From: Coriobacteriaceae bacterium AF08-21
GTDB taxonomy: Bacteria; Actinomycetota; Coriobacteriia; Coriobacteriales; Coriobacteriaceae
DNA length: 64,000 nt
NCBI GenBank assembly: GCA_027687465.1
Contig: JAQCQR010000003.1
Span: 88,332 to 152,331, forward strand
Reading direction: 5' to 3'
The translations under genes were made by a program, and so were the position numbers. The notes under the pieces are model-generated. The model was not told the origin of the DNA. It ran no database searches and saw only the letters and a list, made by a program, of their open reading frames with translations. Below, piece by piece: positions 43,563 through 53,029 of the stretch; position 1 is the first letter of the stretch, and each line of letters begins with the position of its first letter.

Positions 43563-43623
43563 GGGGCGCCCGCGCGGGGACGCAGGATCATCCCCATGCC
43601 CTGCGGCCCCGCGCGGGCGCCCC
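43563..43623. repeat. Very GC-rich 24-pair hairpin between rmlB and rmlCD
   Basis: Arms 43563-43586 and 43600-43623 pair with one mismatch around a 13-base loop. Almost every pair is G-C, with core GGGGCGCCCGCGCGGGG. No T run follows. It lies between the two rml genes on one transcript and could protect mRNA ends or lower expression of rmlCD relative to rmlB. Confidence 0.85.
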
Positions 43624-43649
43624 GCGGTGCGGTTCGCCGGGATGCGGTC

Positions 43650-44735
<1,086 letters not shown>

Positions 44736-44744
44736 TCAACAAAA

Positions 44745-45719
44745 CTATCGGACATTTCGGCATGCGATAAGAGCCATGACCTTCGCAGAATTACTTCCCG
44801 TACAAAACGCCTCCGGAATGCAGTCTTTGTCGTACTGAAAAACCGAACCCGTAGTTTCTTCGCGTAAGTACTTATAGAAGAAGTCCTCCCAGCTTTTAAA
44901 CTTCTCACTGTCTGCAAACGCTTCCGGGGCTTCCAGCACCGTCTTAGCATCAAGCCCAGAAATTACGTCGGAGCTCAGCAGAAGCCACTCGAACGACTCG
45001 GGAAGACAAACCGTTACTGCATCGCGGCGAATGTCCTGGAGCTTAAGGACACGGTCCGCATAGCACCCAAATGCTGCTCCGTCCGCAACAACAAACACGC
45101 GATCGTCGAGATGCCGATCCAACCACCCCAAAATCGCGCTGTTCGTCATAGCCGAAGCACAGGTAAGCTCACTGTCAGCGAAATGTCGTTCAAAGAATTG
45201 AAAACCAGACTTACTGTCCTCGCATAGAAGGATAGAAAAGTCCTGTTTTGGCGTCGACCGGGAAAGAGCGTAACGGTGATTGCCGCGATCTTGATAAACG
45301 GGTACGAAGGAGTGGTATTTTCCGCTCGTCTTAATCTTGTAAATCTCATCCACACTATACGGAAGATTGGGAAAGTCAGCCCTTGAGATCAGCACGAAGT
45401 AGTTCGAGGAATACAACACATGATGAGCGAATTCGTCGGAATGAATCTCTTTTAAGCCCTCGTCAACAAATACAATCGAATCATGAACGGATGAAAGCTG
45501 GTTTCTCCAGTCATAATCGGTCAGGGCAACGCAGGGACAATCGCATTGCAAGGAAACGCCAGACTGCTCGCCCATGCGCATATAGTCTGCGACCATATCG
45601 AACAGCGTCGTCTTGCCCGTGCCGCTATCACCACGCACGATAGTGATATTCCGCTTAATAGTGAATGTATACTTAGTTCCCCTGCGGCGGGAAATCTTAA
45701 CGAGATGCGAACCGTTCAT
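44745..45719 (-). CDS. P-loop ATPase with a possible TOPRIM-like C-terminus, partner of DUF4869
   Basis: A 324-residue protein without a named function. Walker A GDSGTGKTT at 30-38 and a Walker B-like SIVFVDEG at 81-88 are clear. There is no ABC signature. The middle and C-terminal part has ILLCEDSKSGFQFFE (Glu167) and RVFVVADGAAFG (Asp213), which recall the Glu and Asp sites of TOPRIM domains, as in OLD-type nucleases, but the second acidic residue of DxD is missing. ATG at 45719 (AGGTG six bases upstream) is preferred over a GTG at 45728. It follows the DUF4869 gene directly. Confidence 0.7.
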   Translation of the reverse strand: MNGSHLVKISRRRGTKYTFTIKRNITIVRGDSGTGKTTLFDMVADYMRMGEQSGVSLQCDCPCVALTDYDWRNQLSSVHDSIVFVDEGLKEIHSDEFAHHVLYSSNYFVLISRADFPNLPYSVDEIYKIKTSGKYHSFVPVYQDRGNHRYALSRSTPKQDFSILLCEDSKSGFQFFERHFADSELTCASAMTNSAILGWLDRHLDDRVFVVADGAAFGCYADRVLKLQDIRRDAVTVCLPESFEWLLLSSDVISGLDAKTVLEAPEAFADSEKFKSWEDFFYKYLREETTGSVFQYDKDCIPEAFCTGSNSAKVMALIACRNVR

Positions 45720-45728
45720 AAGCAGCAC

Positions 45729-46166
45729 CTACAGATACGGAATCGACTCATGAATCAGCTCGGCCATGTTATGGACAATGCGGCCGCTGTTCACGACTTT
45801 AATTTTGAAGTCCTCGCGTCCAAAATCCATCACATGGTAAAGATTCACAACAAGCTTGCGGTCTTTCGCCATGTCGAGAATCCACTTAGCGCAGTTATCG
45901 CCACAGGTCGAAGCATTATAAATATGCTTTCGATCGAACCTCATGAGCAGCAACGTTTTCACGCCACCAGAAAGCTGAAGTGGAGAGATGGACCCAAGCA
46001 CGGGGCTTTCAATGACATTTTCGGAGACAACATCCGATCGATCGACATCTTTAATGATCGAAACCGCATAGGGGTTCGTGATCCAAGAAGACCGGTAAGA
46101 GTTTTTGAAATATGTCGCTGTGTTGTAAATCGCTTCTGGCATATCGCCAAAGTAGACGTTTAACAC
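45729..46166 (-). CDS. DUF4869 domain protein
   Basis: A 145-residue protein that matches, from memory, the DUF4869 family: it begins LNVYFGDMPEAIYNTATYFK and contains ISPLQLSGGVKTLLLM and NASTCGDNCAKWILDMAKDR. Function unknown; the family is often found next to a small P-loop ATPase, as here. The start is the GTG at 46166: GGGAG lies five bases upstream and the protein then aligns from its first residue; TTG and GTG codons further upstream are in frame but unsupported. The pair interrupts the rml genes and has a lower GC content than them. Confidence 0.75.
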   Translation of the reverse strand: MLNVYFGDMPEAIYNTATYFKNSYRSSWITNPYAVSIIKDVDRSDVVSENVIESPVLGSISPLQLSGGVKTLLLMRFDRKHIYNASTCGDNCAKWILDMAKDRKLVVNLYHVMDFGREDFKIKVVNSGRIVHNMAELIHESIPYL

Positions 46167-46210
46167 ATCCACTCCCAATCATATTGTCTTTGCGGTCAAC
46201 GTAATCATAA

Positions 46211-46241
46211 CGAAAGGGGCCACCAGATAAACGGTGACCCC
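46211..46241 (-). terminator. Hairpin between rmlA and the DUF4869 gene
   Basis: GGGGTCACC pairs with GGTGGCCCC on the minus strand (one wobble), followed by TTTCGTT. A weak T run suggests partial termination after rmlA, leaving the DUF4869 pair with reduced or separate transcription. Confidence 0.6.
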
Positions 46242-46261
46242 TAAAAGAAAGCAAGACAGCG

Positions 46262-47161
46262 CTAGTACTCGCGCGGGCTGTTGACGATCTCGCCGGCGGC
46301 GACCTTCTTCAGGTGCTGGCCGTAGACCGACTTGCCGTAGGCCTTGGCCGCCTCCTCCAGCTCGGCGGTCGTGATCCAGCCGTTCTCCCAGGCGATCTCC
46401 TCGGGGACGGACACGGGAAGGTCCTGGGAGTGCTCCACGGCGCGGACGAACTCCGCGGCCTCGTGCAGGCTCTCCATGGTGCCGGTGTCCAGCCACGCAT
46501 AGCCTCGGCCCAGGGTGACGACCGACAGCGTCCCCTCCTCCAGGTACATCTGGTTGAGCGTGGTGATCTCAAGCTCGCCGCGGGCGGACGGCTCCACCCT
46601 ATGTGCCTTGGCGGAGACATCGCCCGGGTAGAAGTACAGGCCGGTGACGGCGTAGGAGCTCTTGGGCTCCGCGGGCTTCTCCTCGATGGACACGGCCCTG
46701 CCCTCGCCGTCGAACTCAACGACGCCGAAGCGCTCGGGGTCGTCCACGTGGTAGCCGAAGACCGTGGCCCTCCCCGACTCGGCGTTCTGGACGGCGCGCG
46801 TCAGGTGGCGCGACAGGCCGTTGCCGTAGAAGATGTTGTCGCCGAGCACGAGGGCGCACGGCTCGCCGGCGATGAACTCCTCGCCGATGGTGAAGGCCTG
46901 CGCCAGGCCGTCCGGCGAGGGCTGCTCCGCGTAGGAGAGGTTCACGCCGTAGCGCGAACCGTCCCCGAGCAGGCGCTCGAAGTTGGGCAGGTCGGTCGGC
47001 GTGGAGATGACCAGGATGTCCCGGATGCCCGCCAGCATGAGGGTGGACAGCGGGTAGTAGATCATGGGCTTGTCGTAAACCGGCAGCAGCTGCTTGGAGG
47101 TCACGAGCGTGAGCGGGTACAGGCGCGTGCCGGACCCGCCGGCGAGGATGATGCCTTTCAT
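46262..47161 (-). CDS. rmlA: Glucose-1-phosphate thymidylyltransferase
   Basis: First step of dTDP-rhamnose synthesis: glucose 1-phosphate plus dTTP. 299 residues: [54 protein letters not shown] and the [19 protein letters not shown] stretch. AAGGAG lies seven bases before the ATG at 47161; a longer frame to 47212 is rejected. The N-terminal motif and full length are normal for the family. Confidence 0.97.
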   Translation of the reverse strand: MKGIILAGGSGTRLYPLTLVTSKQLLPVYDKPMIYYPLSTLMLAGIRDILVISTPTDLPNFERLLGDGSRYGVNLSYAEQPSPDGLAQAFTIGEEFIAGEPCALVLGDNIFYGNGLSRHLTRAVQNAESGRATVFGYHVDDPERFGVVEFDGEGRAVSIEEKPAEPKSSYAVTGLYFYPGDVSAKAHRVEPSARGELEITTLNQMYLEEGTLSVVTLGRGYAWLDTGTMESLHEAAEFVRAVEHSQDLPVSVPEEIAWENGWITTAELEEAAKAYGKSVYGQHLKKVAAGEIVNSPREY

Positions 47162-47196
47162 AACATAACTCCTTAAAAAATAAAGCAGCCAGACAT

Positions 47197-47248
47197 TGCA
47201 TGCTTGCGGCAACGTTAACTTAAAGGTCTACGTTGCCGCAAGTATGCA
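47197..47248. repeat. 19-pair inverted repeat upstream of rmlA
   Basis: TGCATGCTTGCGGCAACGT (47197-47215) pairs with 47230-47248 with one G-T position, around a 14-base loop. There is no T run directly after the stem. It marks the sharp change from the GC-rich rmlA to the AT-rich glycosyltransferase block. Confidence 0.85.
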
Positions 47249-47271
47249 TCCATCACATTAAAACTATAGTA

Positions 47272-49548
47272 TCAGTCATATAGGCGAACGACTCTATCCG
47301 TCAGTTTTGACCAGTCCCTCTCCTCCGCAGTCTTCAATCCCCCGTCATACAGCGTCTTACGAAGACCGTGATCATTAACGATGCGATTAATGCAGCTCAC
47401 CGCAGCATCAATATCTCCCCGGTCATAAAGCAAGCAATTCAATCCGTCGCGAAGGAACTCTGCATTACCTCCATTGGGAACAGCAACAACAAAGCCGCCG
47501 GTCGCCATCATCTCCAGCGGGGGATATGAAAAACTTTCGAGAATGCTTGTCTTCAATAAAATATGACACTGGTTATAGATGTCTGATATTTGATCATGCG
47601 GTACTCTACCGAGGAAATTATCAATACGGTACCAAGGCTTCTTTTTACCAGTGTAGTTCATGTACCAAATCTCATATCTTTCAGAGTCAAGCCTTTCCAC
47701 TACCCTGAAAGCTTCATCAACATTTTTATAATCAGAACCGCAATCCCCCTCAATTAGAATCCTAATTTTGGGCAAAGAAAAATCGCGCACAGAATGAGGG
47801 AACGCAGCAAGGTCAAGTCCGTTTGGCACAGACTTACAATCCTGACCGAACCTGTCCTGAAGCCATTCCTCACACCAAGGCGAAATTGTCAAATAGTCAA
47901 TATCATTATTCAAATACGTGGCATTTGCTTGAAGGCGCAGTCTATCTCCTGGAAGATAAAAATCGGTCTCCAGATTCTGGACCAAGTACTTTTTCTTACC
48001 AATACGTGGATAGCGCCTAACAAAATCAAGAGTGTCCCAAAGGGTTGCAACTGCGGTATCAATTGCACCCGACAAAGGACATTTATCGAGCTTACCGCTA
48101 GGAACGACACGATTAAGAACAGGAATACGATGTCCGAAAACTTCAAGCCACTTTGTTGAATCATCAGTATTAAGCAACAATACATCAACGCCAGCGTCTT
48201 GAAGAATGCACAGATGCTTAAGGGCGACTAAGACACCACCGCTAGTATTCACGCTCGGCATGACCATTGCGAGATTGGGAGATTGTTCTTTTACAATAAT
48301 ATCTCGGATTGCTTTAGCAGCCGAAACAGTAGTGCAGTGCTCATGGCAGTATAAATATGCAGATTCGCCGACGCTCTTCCTAAGATCAGAATCTAATATC
48401 AGACGATTGAGGGCAGCACACCAGTCCTCAACACAATCGCAGAGAAATCCAGTAACGCCATCCTGAATCATCTTCTTAAAGGCGCCAACATTGCTAGCAA
48501 CCGTAGGAACCTTAACAAGCGATGATTCAATCCATTTATTCTCGGATTTAGCTCGATTGAATAGAGTATTCTCCAAAGGAGCGATATTGATATCACAGGA
48601 AGCTATATAATTTGGAAGCCGACGCCAATCGCAAAATGGGAACGTGACAATACGTTCAGAAAATGGCATCAAGTCATCAGGAACATCGAGTTCCCCGCCC
48701 ACCATCAGGGTGACGTTGTGATGAGTCTCCATTACCTTAGATAATGCTGGGAGCACTGAATTGAAATCTGCATTATGGGTAATGCTTCCGCTAAAATAGC
48801 CGATTCTGATTTCCTGAGTTTTCTGTTTTTCATCCCTTCGCTCAACCGCTCGCTTATAGGGAACCCTATCCTCGGGCAAGACGCTTGAGCTTTGCAAGCT
48901 GGGGAGTACATCTCGACGATAGATAGCAATATTCGAATAATCAATCATCGATTCAGATGCTACATTTCTATTTATATAGACCCTGGGAACATATTTTTTT
49001 AGTTCTTCCGCCATACCCTCAGTAGTAGTGATAGCGCAATCGCAAAGCTTCAGTGTTTCACCCATTCGCCTGACTCCATCGTCATAGCAAGACTTATCAT
49101 GAGCAGTCATTGCATTAACGAACGGAATAGAATCGGTATAAGCAGTGTCGATAACCAAATCATCAATGTCATAAATAACACGCTTATTGAGTTTTTTTGC
49201 CTGCCTAATTAAAGATTCAACTTCATCACTTAGGGGACAACGGAAAATAATAAAAGTACGCGCATGCCTAAGAATATCCTTTTCCATCTCCCAGGCATTA
49301 ACCTTTTGGACCGTTAAGCCGGCAGCCTCAAGTTCCTCAATCTGATGATCGACACGGTACCTAATAGGATGCGGAACGGAATAATCACATCCATTAATAA
49401 AAATAACATCAAAAAAAGAATTGTCTTGGCGAGAGCCAAAATCAAATCGAGGCCTATGCATTGAGAGTACATGGGAGACCTTCTTGGGGACGTTATAAAA
49501 GCCCTCTTCTTTAACGGTGTAACCAATGCCCTCAAGAAGGTTCAACAT
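47272..49548 (-). CDS. Tandem-domain glycosyltransferase (two GT4-like halves)
   Basis: A 758-residue protein without signal peptide. The first half (about 50-430) contains RVIYDIDDLVIDTAYTD, IRIGYFSGSITHNADFNSVL and NKWIESSLVKVPTVASNVGA, a GT-B donor-binding region. The second half (about 430-758) repeats the theme: MVMPSVNTSGGVLVALKHL, SVPNGLDLAAFP and SILESFSYPPLEMMATGGFV. It probably adds two sugars, or one half is structural, during surface glycan assembly. The sequence is AT-rich compared with the rml genes. AGGAG lies ten bases before the ATG. Confidence 0.85.
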   Translation of the reverse strand: MLNLLEGIGYTVKEEGFYNVPKKVSHVLSMHRPRFDFGSRQDNSFFDVIFINGCDYSVPHPIRYRVDHQIEELEAAGLTVQKVNAWEMEKDILRHARTFIIFRCPLSDEVESLIRQAKKLNKRVIYDIDDLVIDTAYTDSIPFVNAMTAHDKSCYDDGVRRMGETLKLCDCAITTTEGMAEELKKYVPRVYINRNVASESMIDYSNIAIYRRDVLPSLQSSSVLPEDRVPYKRAVERRDEKQKTQEIRIGYFSGSITHNADFNSVLPALSKVMETHHNVTLMVGGELDVPDDLMPFSERIVTFPFCDWRRLPNYIASCDINIAPLENTLFNRAKSENKWIESSLVKVPTVASNVGAFKKMIQDGVTGFLCDCVEDWCAALNRLILDSDLRKSVGESAYLYCHEHCTTVSAAKAIRDIIVKEQSPNLAMVMPSVNTSGGVLVALKHLCILQDAGVDVLLLNTDDSTKWLEVFGHRIPVLNRVVPSGKLDKCPLSGAIDTAVATLWDTLDFVRRYPRIGKKKYLVQNLETDFYLPGDRLRLQANATYLNNDIDYLTISPWCEEWLQDRFGQDCKSVPNGLDLAAFPHSVRDFSLPKIRILIEGDCGSDYKNVDEAFRVVERLDSERYEIWYMNYTGKKKPWYRIDNFLGRVPHDQISDIYNQCHILLKTSILESFSYPPLEMMATGGFVVAVPNGGNAEFLRDGLNCLLYDRGDIDAAVSCINRIVNDHGLRKTLYDGGLKTAEERDWSKLTDRVVRLYD

Positions 49549-49561
49549 GAAACACTAACTC

Positions 49562-51040
49562 CTAAAACGCAGAAAGAATTGAAATAAAGTCAACAAATAG
49601 AATAGTACTCATTATCAATGAAGAACCAAGCAAGACATGTCCTTCAGAACTTGATTTTATCGGTCGCAAGATATTCAACAGAACCGGAAGGACCAGTGGG
49701 AATAAATATCGTCCTTGGACCCCCATGATAATATCTTCACGCTTATCAACAGTAAGAGTCCAGTTCCTCATCGTCATAACAATCAGGAAGAAATTGACGA
49801 ATACAACAGCAATCATTACAAAGCGATCCGTACTGCAGAATAATTTTTTATTATTCTCATCGTTATAAAACAGAACAACGGACTGAAGAATGATGTAAAG
49901 CCAAAAACAAAATGGCCAAACATTAATCGAAAGAGCGCCAAGATTGTAACCTGCATAGGATTGAAACCAGAATGGCCCCATCTCCCAAATAGACTTAATA
50001 AAGACCTTTGCGCAATGCAGCGGCGCTCGCATCAAATCAAAAGAATCTGGCATGAAACTACCATGATAAAGAGACACGAACGCACAGCTCGCAACAAAAG
50101 CTATCGCAAAGAAGGAAAAGATGAACTTTATATAGCTGTCTGTTCCTTTAAGTTTTTTCCAGTGAATAAGATTCAAGAGTACCAACGGGAAAAACATTAT
50201 CTTTGAAAGAAGCAGTAAAACGGATAGCAGTATTAACGCCAGCAGAGATCGATATGAGTACAACGAGTCCGCATAAATCTTAACAACTACAGCAACGTAC
50301 AAAATGGCAACAATGTTTGCGACAGAATCAGCCGAAACAGACGCTTCCTGCTGCAATAAAATGGGATTTAGTAAAAAAATCAAAACAGCATTTTTACCAA
50401 CTGGCATCAGTTTGATTATCCAATAAGCCGCGAAGCAATATATTAATCCAGCGCACACGCGCGAAACTGAAAGGGCCACAAAGGCATTGAAACCCGTTTG
50501 CTGCGCAAATCCTAGAATTACTCCCGGAATTAAATAAAGATGAGGGTAATAGCTCCCCAAATACGTATGGCACACAAAGACGCTAGACCAATCGGTAGGC
50601 TGAGTCATTGCATTAAAATAATCTGCGTACGATGAAGGAAACTGACCCAATTGGAAGCAAGAGACAACATCAAAGCCATTGCCGTTACGAGACAATAAGG
50701 CGGCCGCCTGCCAAATATGAGAAGCCTCGTCTGGAACATTAGCGGGCAGCATGAAAAGGCCAAAAGCAGTTACAGCGGGCACACCAATCACCACAAAGCA
50801 AATTGCGGGATTGTGCTGCTCTTTAATTAATAATAGGACACCAACGAACAAGCAGGCGATTAAGGGCAGAGCCGAGAGCCATAGCCCAGACAATCCGATA
50901 GCGCTGGCTTTAAAGGCGCAATAGTAGAAAAATCCCAAGCAAAGAGAGAGTGCAGCTATAAGTGGATAAACGATAAACGTCAGAGCTTTTCGATAACTAT
51001 CAGATAGTTTCAGATGACCAGTAAAGGTATCTAGATTCAT
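49562..51040 (-). CDS. DUF2142 multispan membrane protein
   Basis: 492 residues and about 11-12 hydrophobic helices. The motif LPANVPDEASHIWQAAALLS after the third helix matches DUF2142, a family with a GT-C-like layout in which an acidic residue in the first outer loop would be catalytic. In polysaccharide clusters such proteins are taken to transfer sugars from lipid carriers on the outer face. The neighbours GT2 and DUF2304 could supply the lipid-linked sugar. ATG at 51040. Confidence 0.8.
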   Translation of the reverse strand: MNLDTFTGHLKLSDSYRKALTFIVYPLIAALSLCLGFFYYCAFKASAIGLSGLWLSALPLIACLFVGVLLLIKEQHNPAICFVVIGVPAVTAFGLFMLPANVPDEASHIWQAAALLSRNGNGFDVVSCFQLGQFPSSYADYFNAMTQPTDWSSVFVCHTYLGSYYPHLYLIPGVILGFAQQTGFNAFVALSVSRVCAGLIYCFAAYWIIKLMPVGKNAVLIFLLNPILLQQEASVSADSVANIVAILYVAVVVKIYADSLYSYRSLLALILLSVLLLLSKIMFFPLVLLNLIHWKKLKGTDSYIKFIFSFFAIAFVASCAFVSLYHGSFMPDSFDLMRAPLHCAKVFIKSIWEMGPFWFQSYAGYNLGALSINVWPFCFWLYIILQSVVLFYNDENNKKLFCSTDRFVMIAVVFVNFFLIVMTMRNWTLTVDKREDIIMGVQGRYLFPLVLPVLLNILRPIKSSSEGHVLLGSSLIMSTILFVDFISILSAF

Positions 51041-51095
51041 AACTCTACAACTCCGTCTCGATAAATGTTCAACTTACGCCGGCATTGTTGCAGCG

Positions 51096-51890
51096 TCATA
51101 AAGAATTGCTTCTCATGCTAAGCGAATACAGGCTACAGACTATTGGAGCAAACCACTTGGGCCAGAATTTTTGAAGCATAGTTTCATCCTCCGACCTCCT
51201 TGTATCATCTTTAATCAACGCCGTGGTCTCAGAGCCTTCATGAATTCGATGAAACATTAAAACCTCGGGAGAATAAACGAAAGATCCGTCGATTTTCGAG
51301 AATCTTTCCCATGCCTCCCAGTCCAAGTCACATTTCATGTCTGTCATAAATAACGGTGTCTGTAAGATGCTTAGATTAAATGTCACAGAAGGACAGCAGA
51401 TGGCGGAACCGAACCTCAGGATATCCCTTTTATCCTTAACCGATGAAAGAGCGCCGTGGCGAGCAAACTTACGAAGTAAAATTCTCTTAATTTTCAGAAT
51501 AAGGAGGTTTTCTTCATATACGCCATTTCTTATCTCACCATAATTAGAAAAGAAGATTAAAGGTCGATCCGCTTCTTTCATAGCCCGCAGCATAGTTTCC
51601 GTATAACTAGAGCTATAGATATCATCCTGATGAGCTATAGTCACAAGCTTTGTATTTGAATTCGCAATAGCACAATTCCAGTCATGAGATATGCTAGGCG
51701 ACCCCTCGTTAGCAATTACCGGAATCGAATAATTAGACGCTATACGATCAATATAGGAATTAGGAGTTGACGTCGATATAAGGATATTACTTCGGGTGCT
51801 TTGGTTCACTAAAGAATCTAAACAGTCAGACAAGTACGGAGACTCGCCGTATGCGCACAATACAAATGTATGATCTTTTGCCAAGCACAT
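51096..51890 (-). CDS. GT2 family glycosyltransferase
   Basis: 264 residues. GT-A features: FVLCAYGESPYLSDCLDSLV, ISHDWNCAIANSNTKLVTIA and the metal site HQDDIYSSSYTETM. No membrane helix. The ATG at 51890 has GGGAG seven bases upstream, overlapping the end of the DUF2304 gene; an upstream extension to 51938 would overlap that gene further and is rejected. A sugar transferase for the surface glycan; the acceptor is unknown. Confidence 0.85.
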   Translation of the reverse strand: MCLAKDHTFVLCAYGESPYLSDCLDSLVNQSTRSNILISTSTPNSYIDRIASNYSIPVIANEGSPSISHDWNCAIANSNTKLVTIAHQDDIYSSSYTETMLRAMKEADRPLIFFSNYGEIRNGVYEENLLILKIKRILLRKFARHGALSSVKDKRDILRFGSAICCPSVTFNLSILQTPLFMTDMKCDLDWEAWERFSKIDGSFVYSPEVLMFHRIHEGSETTALIKDDTRRSEDETMLQKFWPKWFAPIVCSLYSLSMRSNSL

Positions 51891-51894
51891 GGCA

Positions 51895-52245
51895 TTACTC
51901 CCTATTTTTTGATTCAAGCTCTTTTTCAAGCAATGCAATTCGTTGAGTTAAGTTAGCAATTGCAGAAGATTGTTTACTTGACAGACATGCCATAGAAAGA
52001 ACAATGCATATCAAAAATAAAAACCCTAAGACAAAAACAAAATTGGCTGGAGTCTGAAAACCAAATAAACTTGAAATGAAGTAAAGAGGTTGCGGAAAGA
52101 GGCCGCATACCAACAAAACCAATGCAAGAACAATCCAAAGAAGTGAATACTTGAGCTGAAGGCTATCCTTTAATACAAGACGCAGCACAAAACAAAGCAA
52201 AACTAAACAAGCAGTAATGACACCAAACTGTAAGGAAATATGCAT
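51895..52245 (-). CDS. DUF2304 small membrane protein
   Basis: 116 residues, three hydrophobic helices (FGVITACLVLLCFVLRLVL, LLWIVLALVLLVCGLFP, FVFVLGFLFLICIVLSMACL) and a short coiled-coil tail. Matches DUF2304, the family of streptococcal GacJ, which binds the GT2 enzyme GacI and stimulates GlcNAc-phosphate-lipid synthesis. The GT2 gene directly upstream in the transcript is the obvious partner. Confidence 0.87.
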   Translation of the reverse strand: MHISLQFGVITACLVLLCFVLRLVLKDSLQLKYSLLWIVLALVLLVCGLFPQPLYFISSLFGFQTPANFVFVLGFLFLICIVLSMACLSSKQSSAIANLTQRIALLEKELESKNRE

Positions 52246-52256
52246 AACAACCCGTC

Positions 52257-52952
52257 CTAATTCGAGAATGAAGAGATGATAATCGCCAAAGTAACCTTTA
52301 TCATGTAATAAATGCTACTAAAACCAGAAATTGACGACTTTCCCCCCTGTCGTTCTTTCATTACGACAGGCACTTCTGTAACGCGAAGGCCCTTAACCAT
52401 AGCCGCAACAGCAGAATCCGGCTCCGGATAGTCTACGGGATATTTTTTACAGAACAGATCTATGGCCTTAGATCCACATGCGCGAAAACCAGAAGTGGGG
52501 TCGCTAACACGAACGTGAGTTGTAAGATGAATTACCGTAGAGAGCCATCTAATTCCAAGACGCCTCAAGAAGGTTGACTTGAAGCCTTCAGATTCCTCAA
52601 GAAATCGCGATCCGATAACTAAATCAGACCCATTATTTATTTCATCAAGCAAGCGCGATATGTAATGGGCGTCATGCTGCCCATCACCATCAACTTGGAT
52701 GTCTACATCATAGCCAAAGCGTTTGGCATATTTGTGTCCGGCTTGAACCGCGCCTCCAATGCCAAGATTCTGCGGTAAATCCAGGACATTAACCCCCGCA
52801 TCGCGACAAACACGCAAAGTGTCATCAGTGGAGCCATCGTTAATAACTACATAATCGTATCCAGCTTCCTCCACAGAAGAAACCGTATCTAAAATGTTCG
52901 CCTCTTCATTAAAAGCTGGGATGATAACCAGCGCTCTTAATTCATGCATCAT
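52257..52952 (-). CDS. GT2 polyprenyl-phosphate glycosyltransferase
   Basis: 231 residues. Dpm1-like GT-A domain: LVIIPAFNEEANILDTVSSV, YVVINDGSTDDTLRVCRDA, and the metal site QVDGDGQHDAHYISRLLDE; one C-terminal hydrophobic helix (YYMIKVTLAIIISSF). It probably moves a sugar from a nucleotide donor to undecaprenyl phosphate. The DUF2304 gene begins 11 bases after its stop. GAGGA precedes the ATG at 52952. Confidence 0.9.
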   Translation of the reverse strand: MMHELRALVIIPAFNEEANILDTVSSVEEAGYDYVVINDGSTDDTLRVCRDAGVNVLDLPQNLGIGGAVQAGHKYAKRFGYDVDIQVDGDGQHDAHYISRLLDEINNGSDLVIGSRFLEESEGFKSTFLRRLGIRWLSTVIHLTTHVRVSDPTSGFRACGSKAIDLFCKKYPVDYPEPDSAVAAMVKGLRVTEVPVVMKERQGGKSSISGFSSIYYMIKVTLAIIISSFSN

Positions 52953-53029
52953 CTGAATCCTCAGTACAGAATATCAATCAAACAGCCCAAGTCGAACTGA
53001 AAAACCCTATCGAAACAAGGAGAGCGAAT

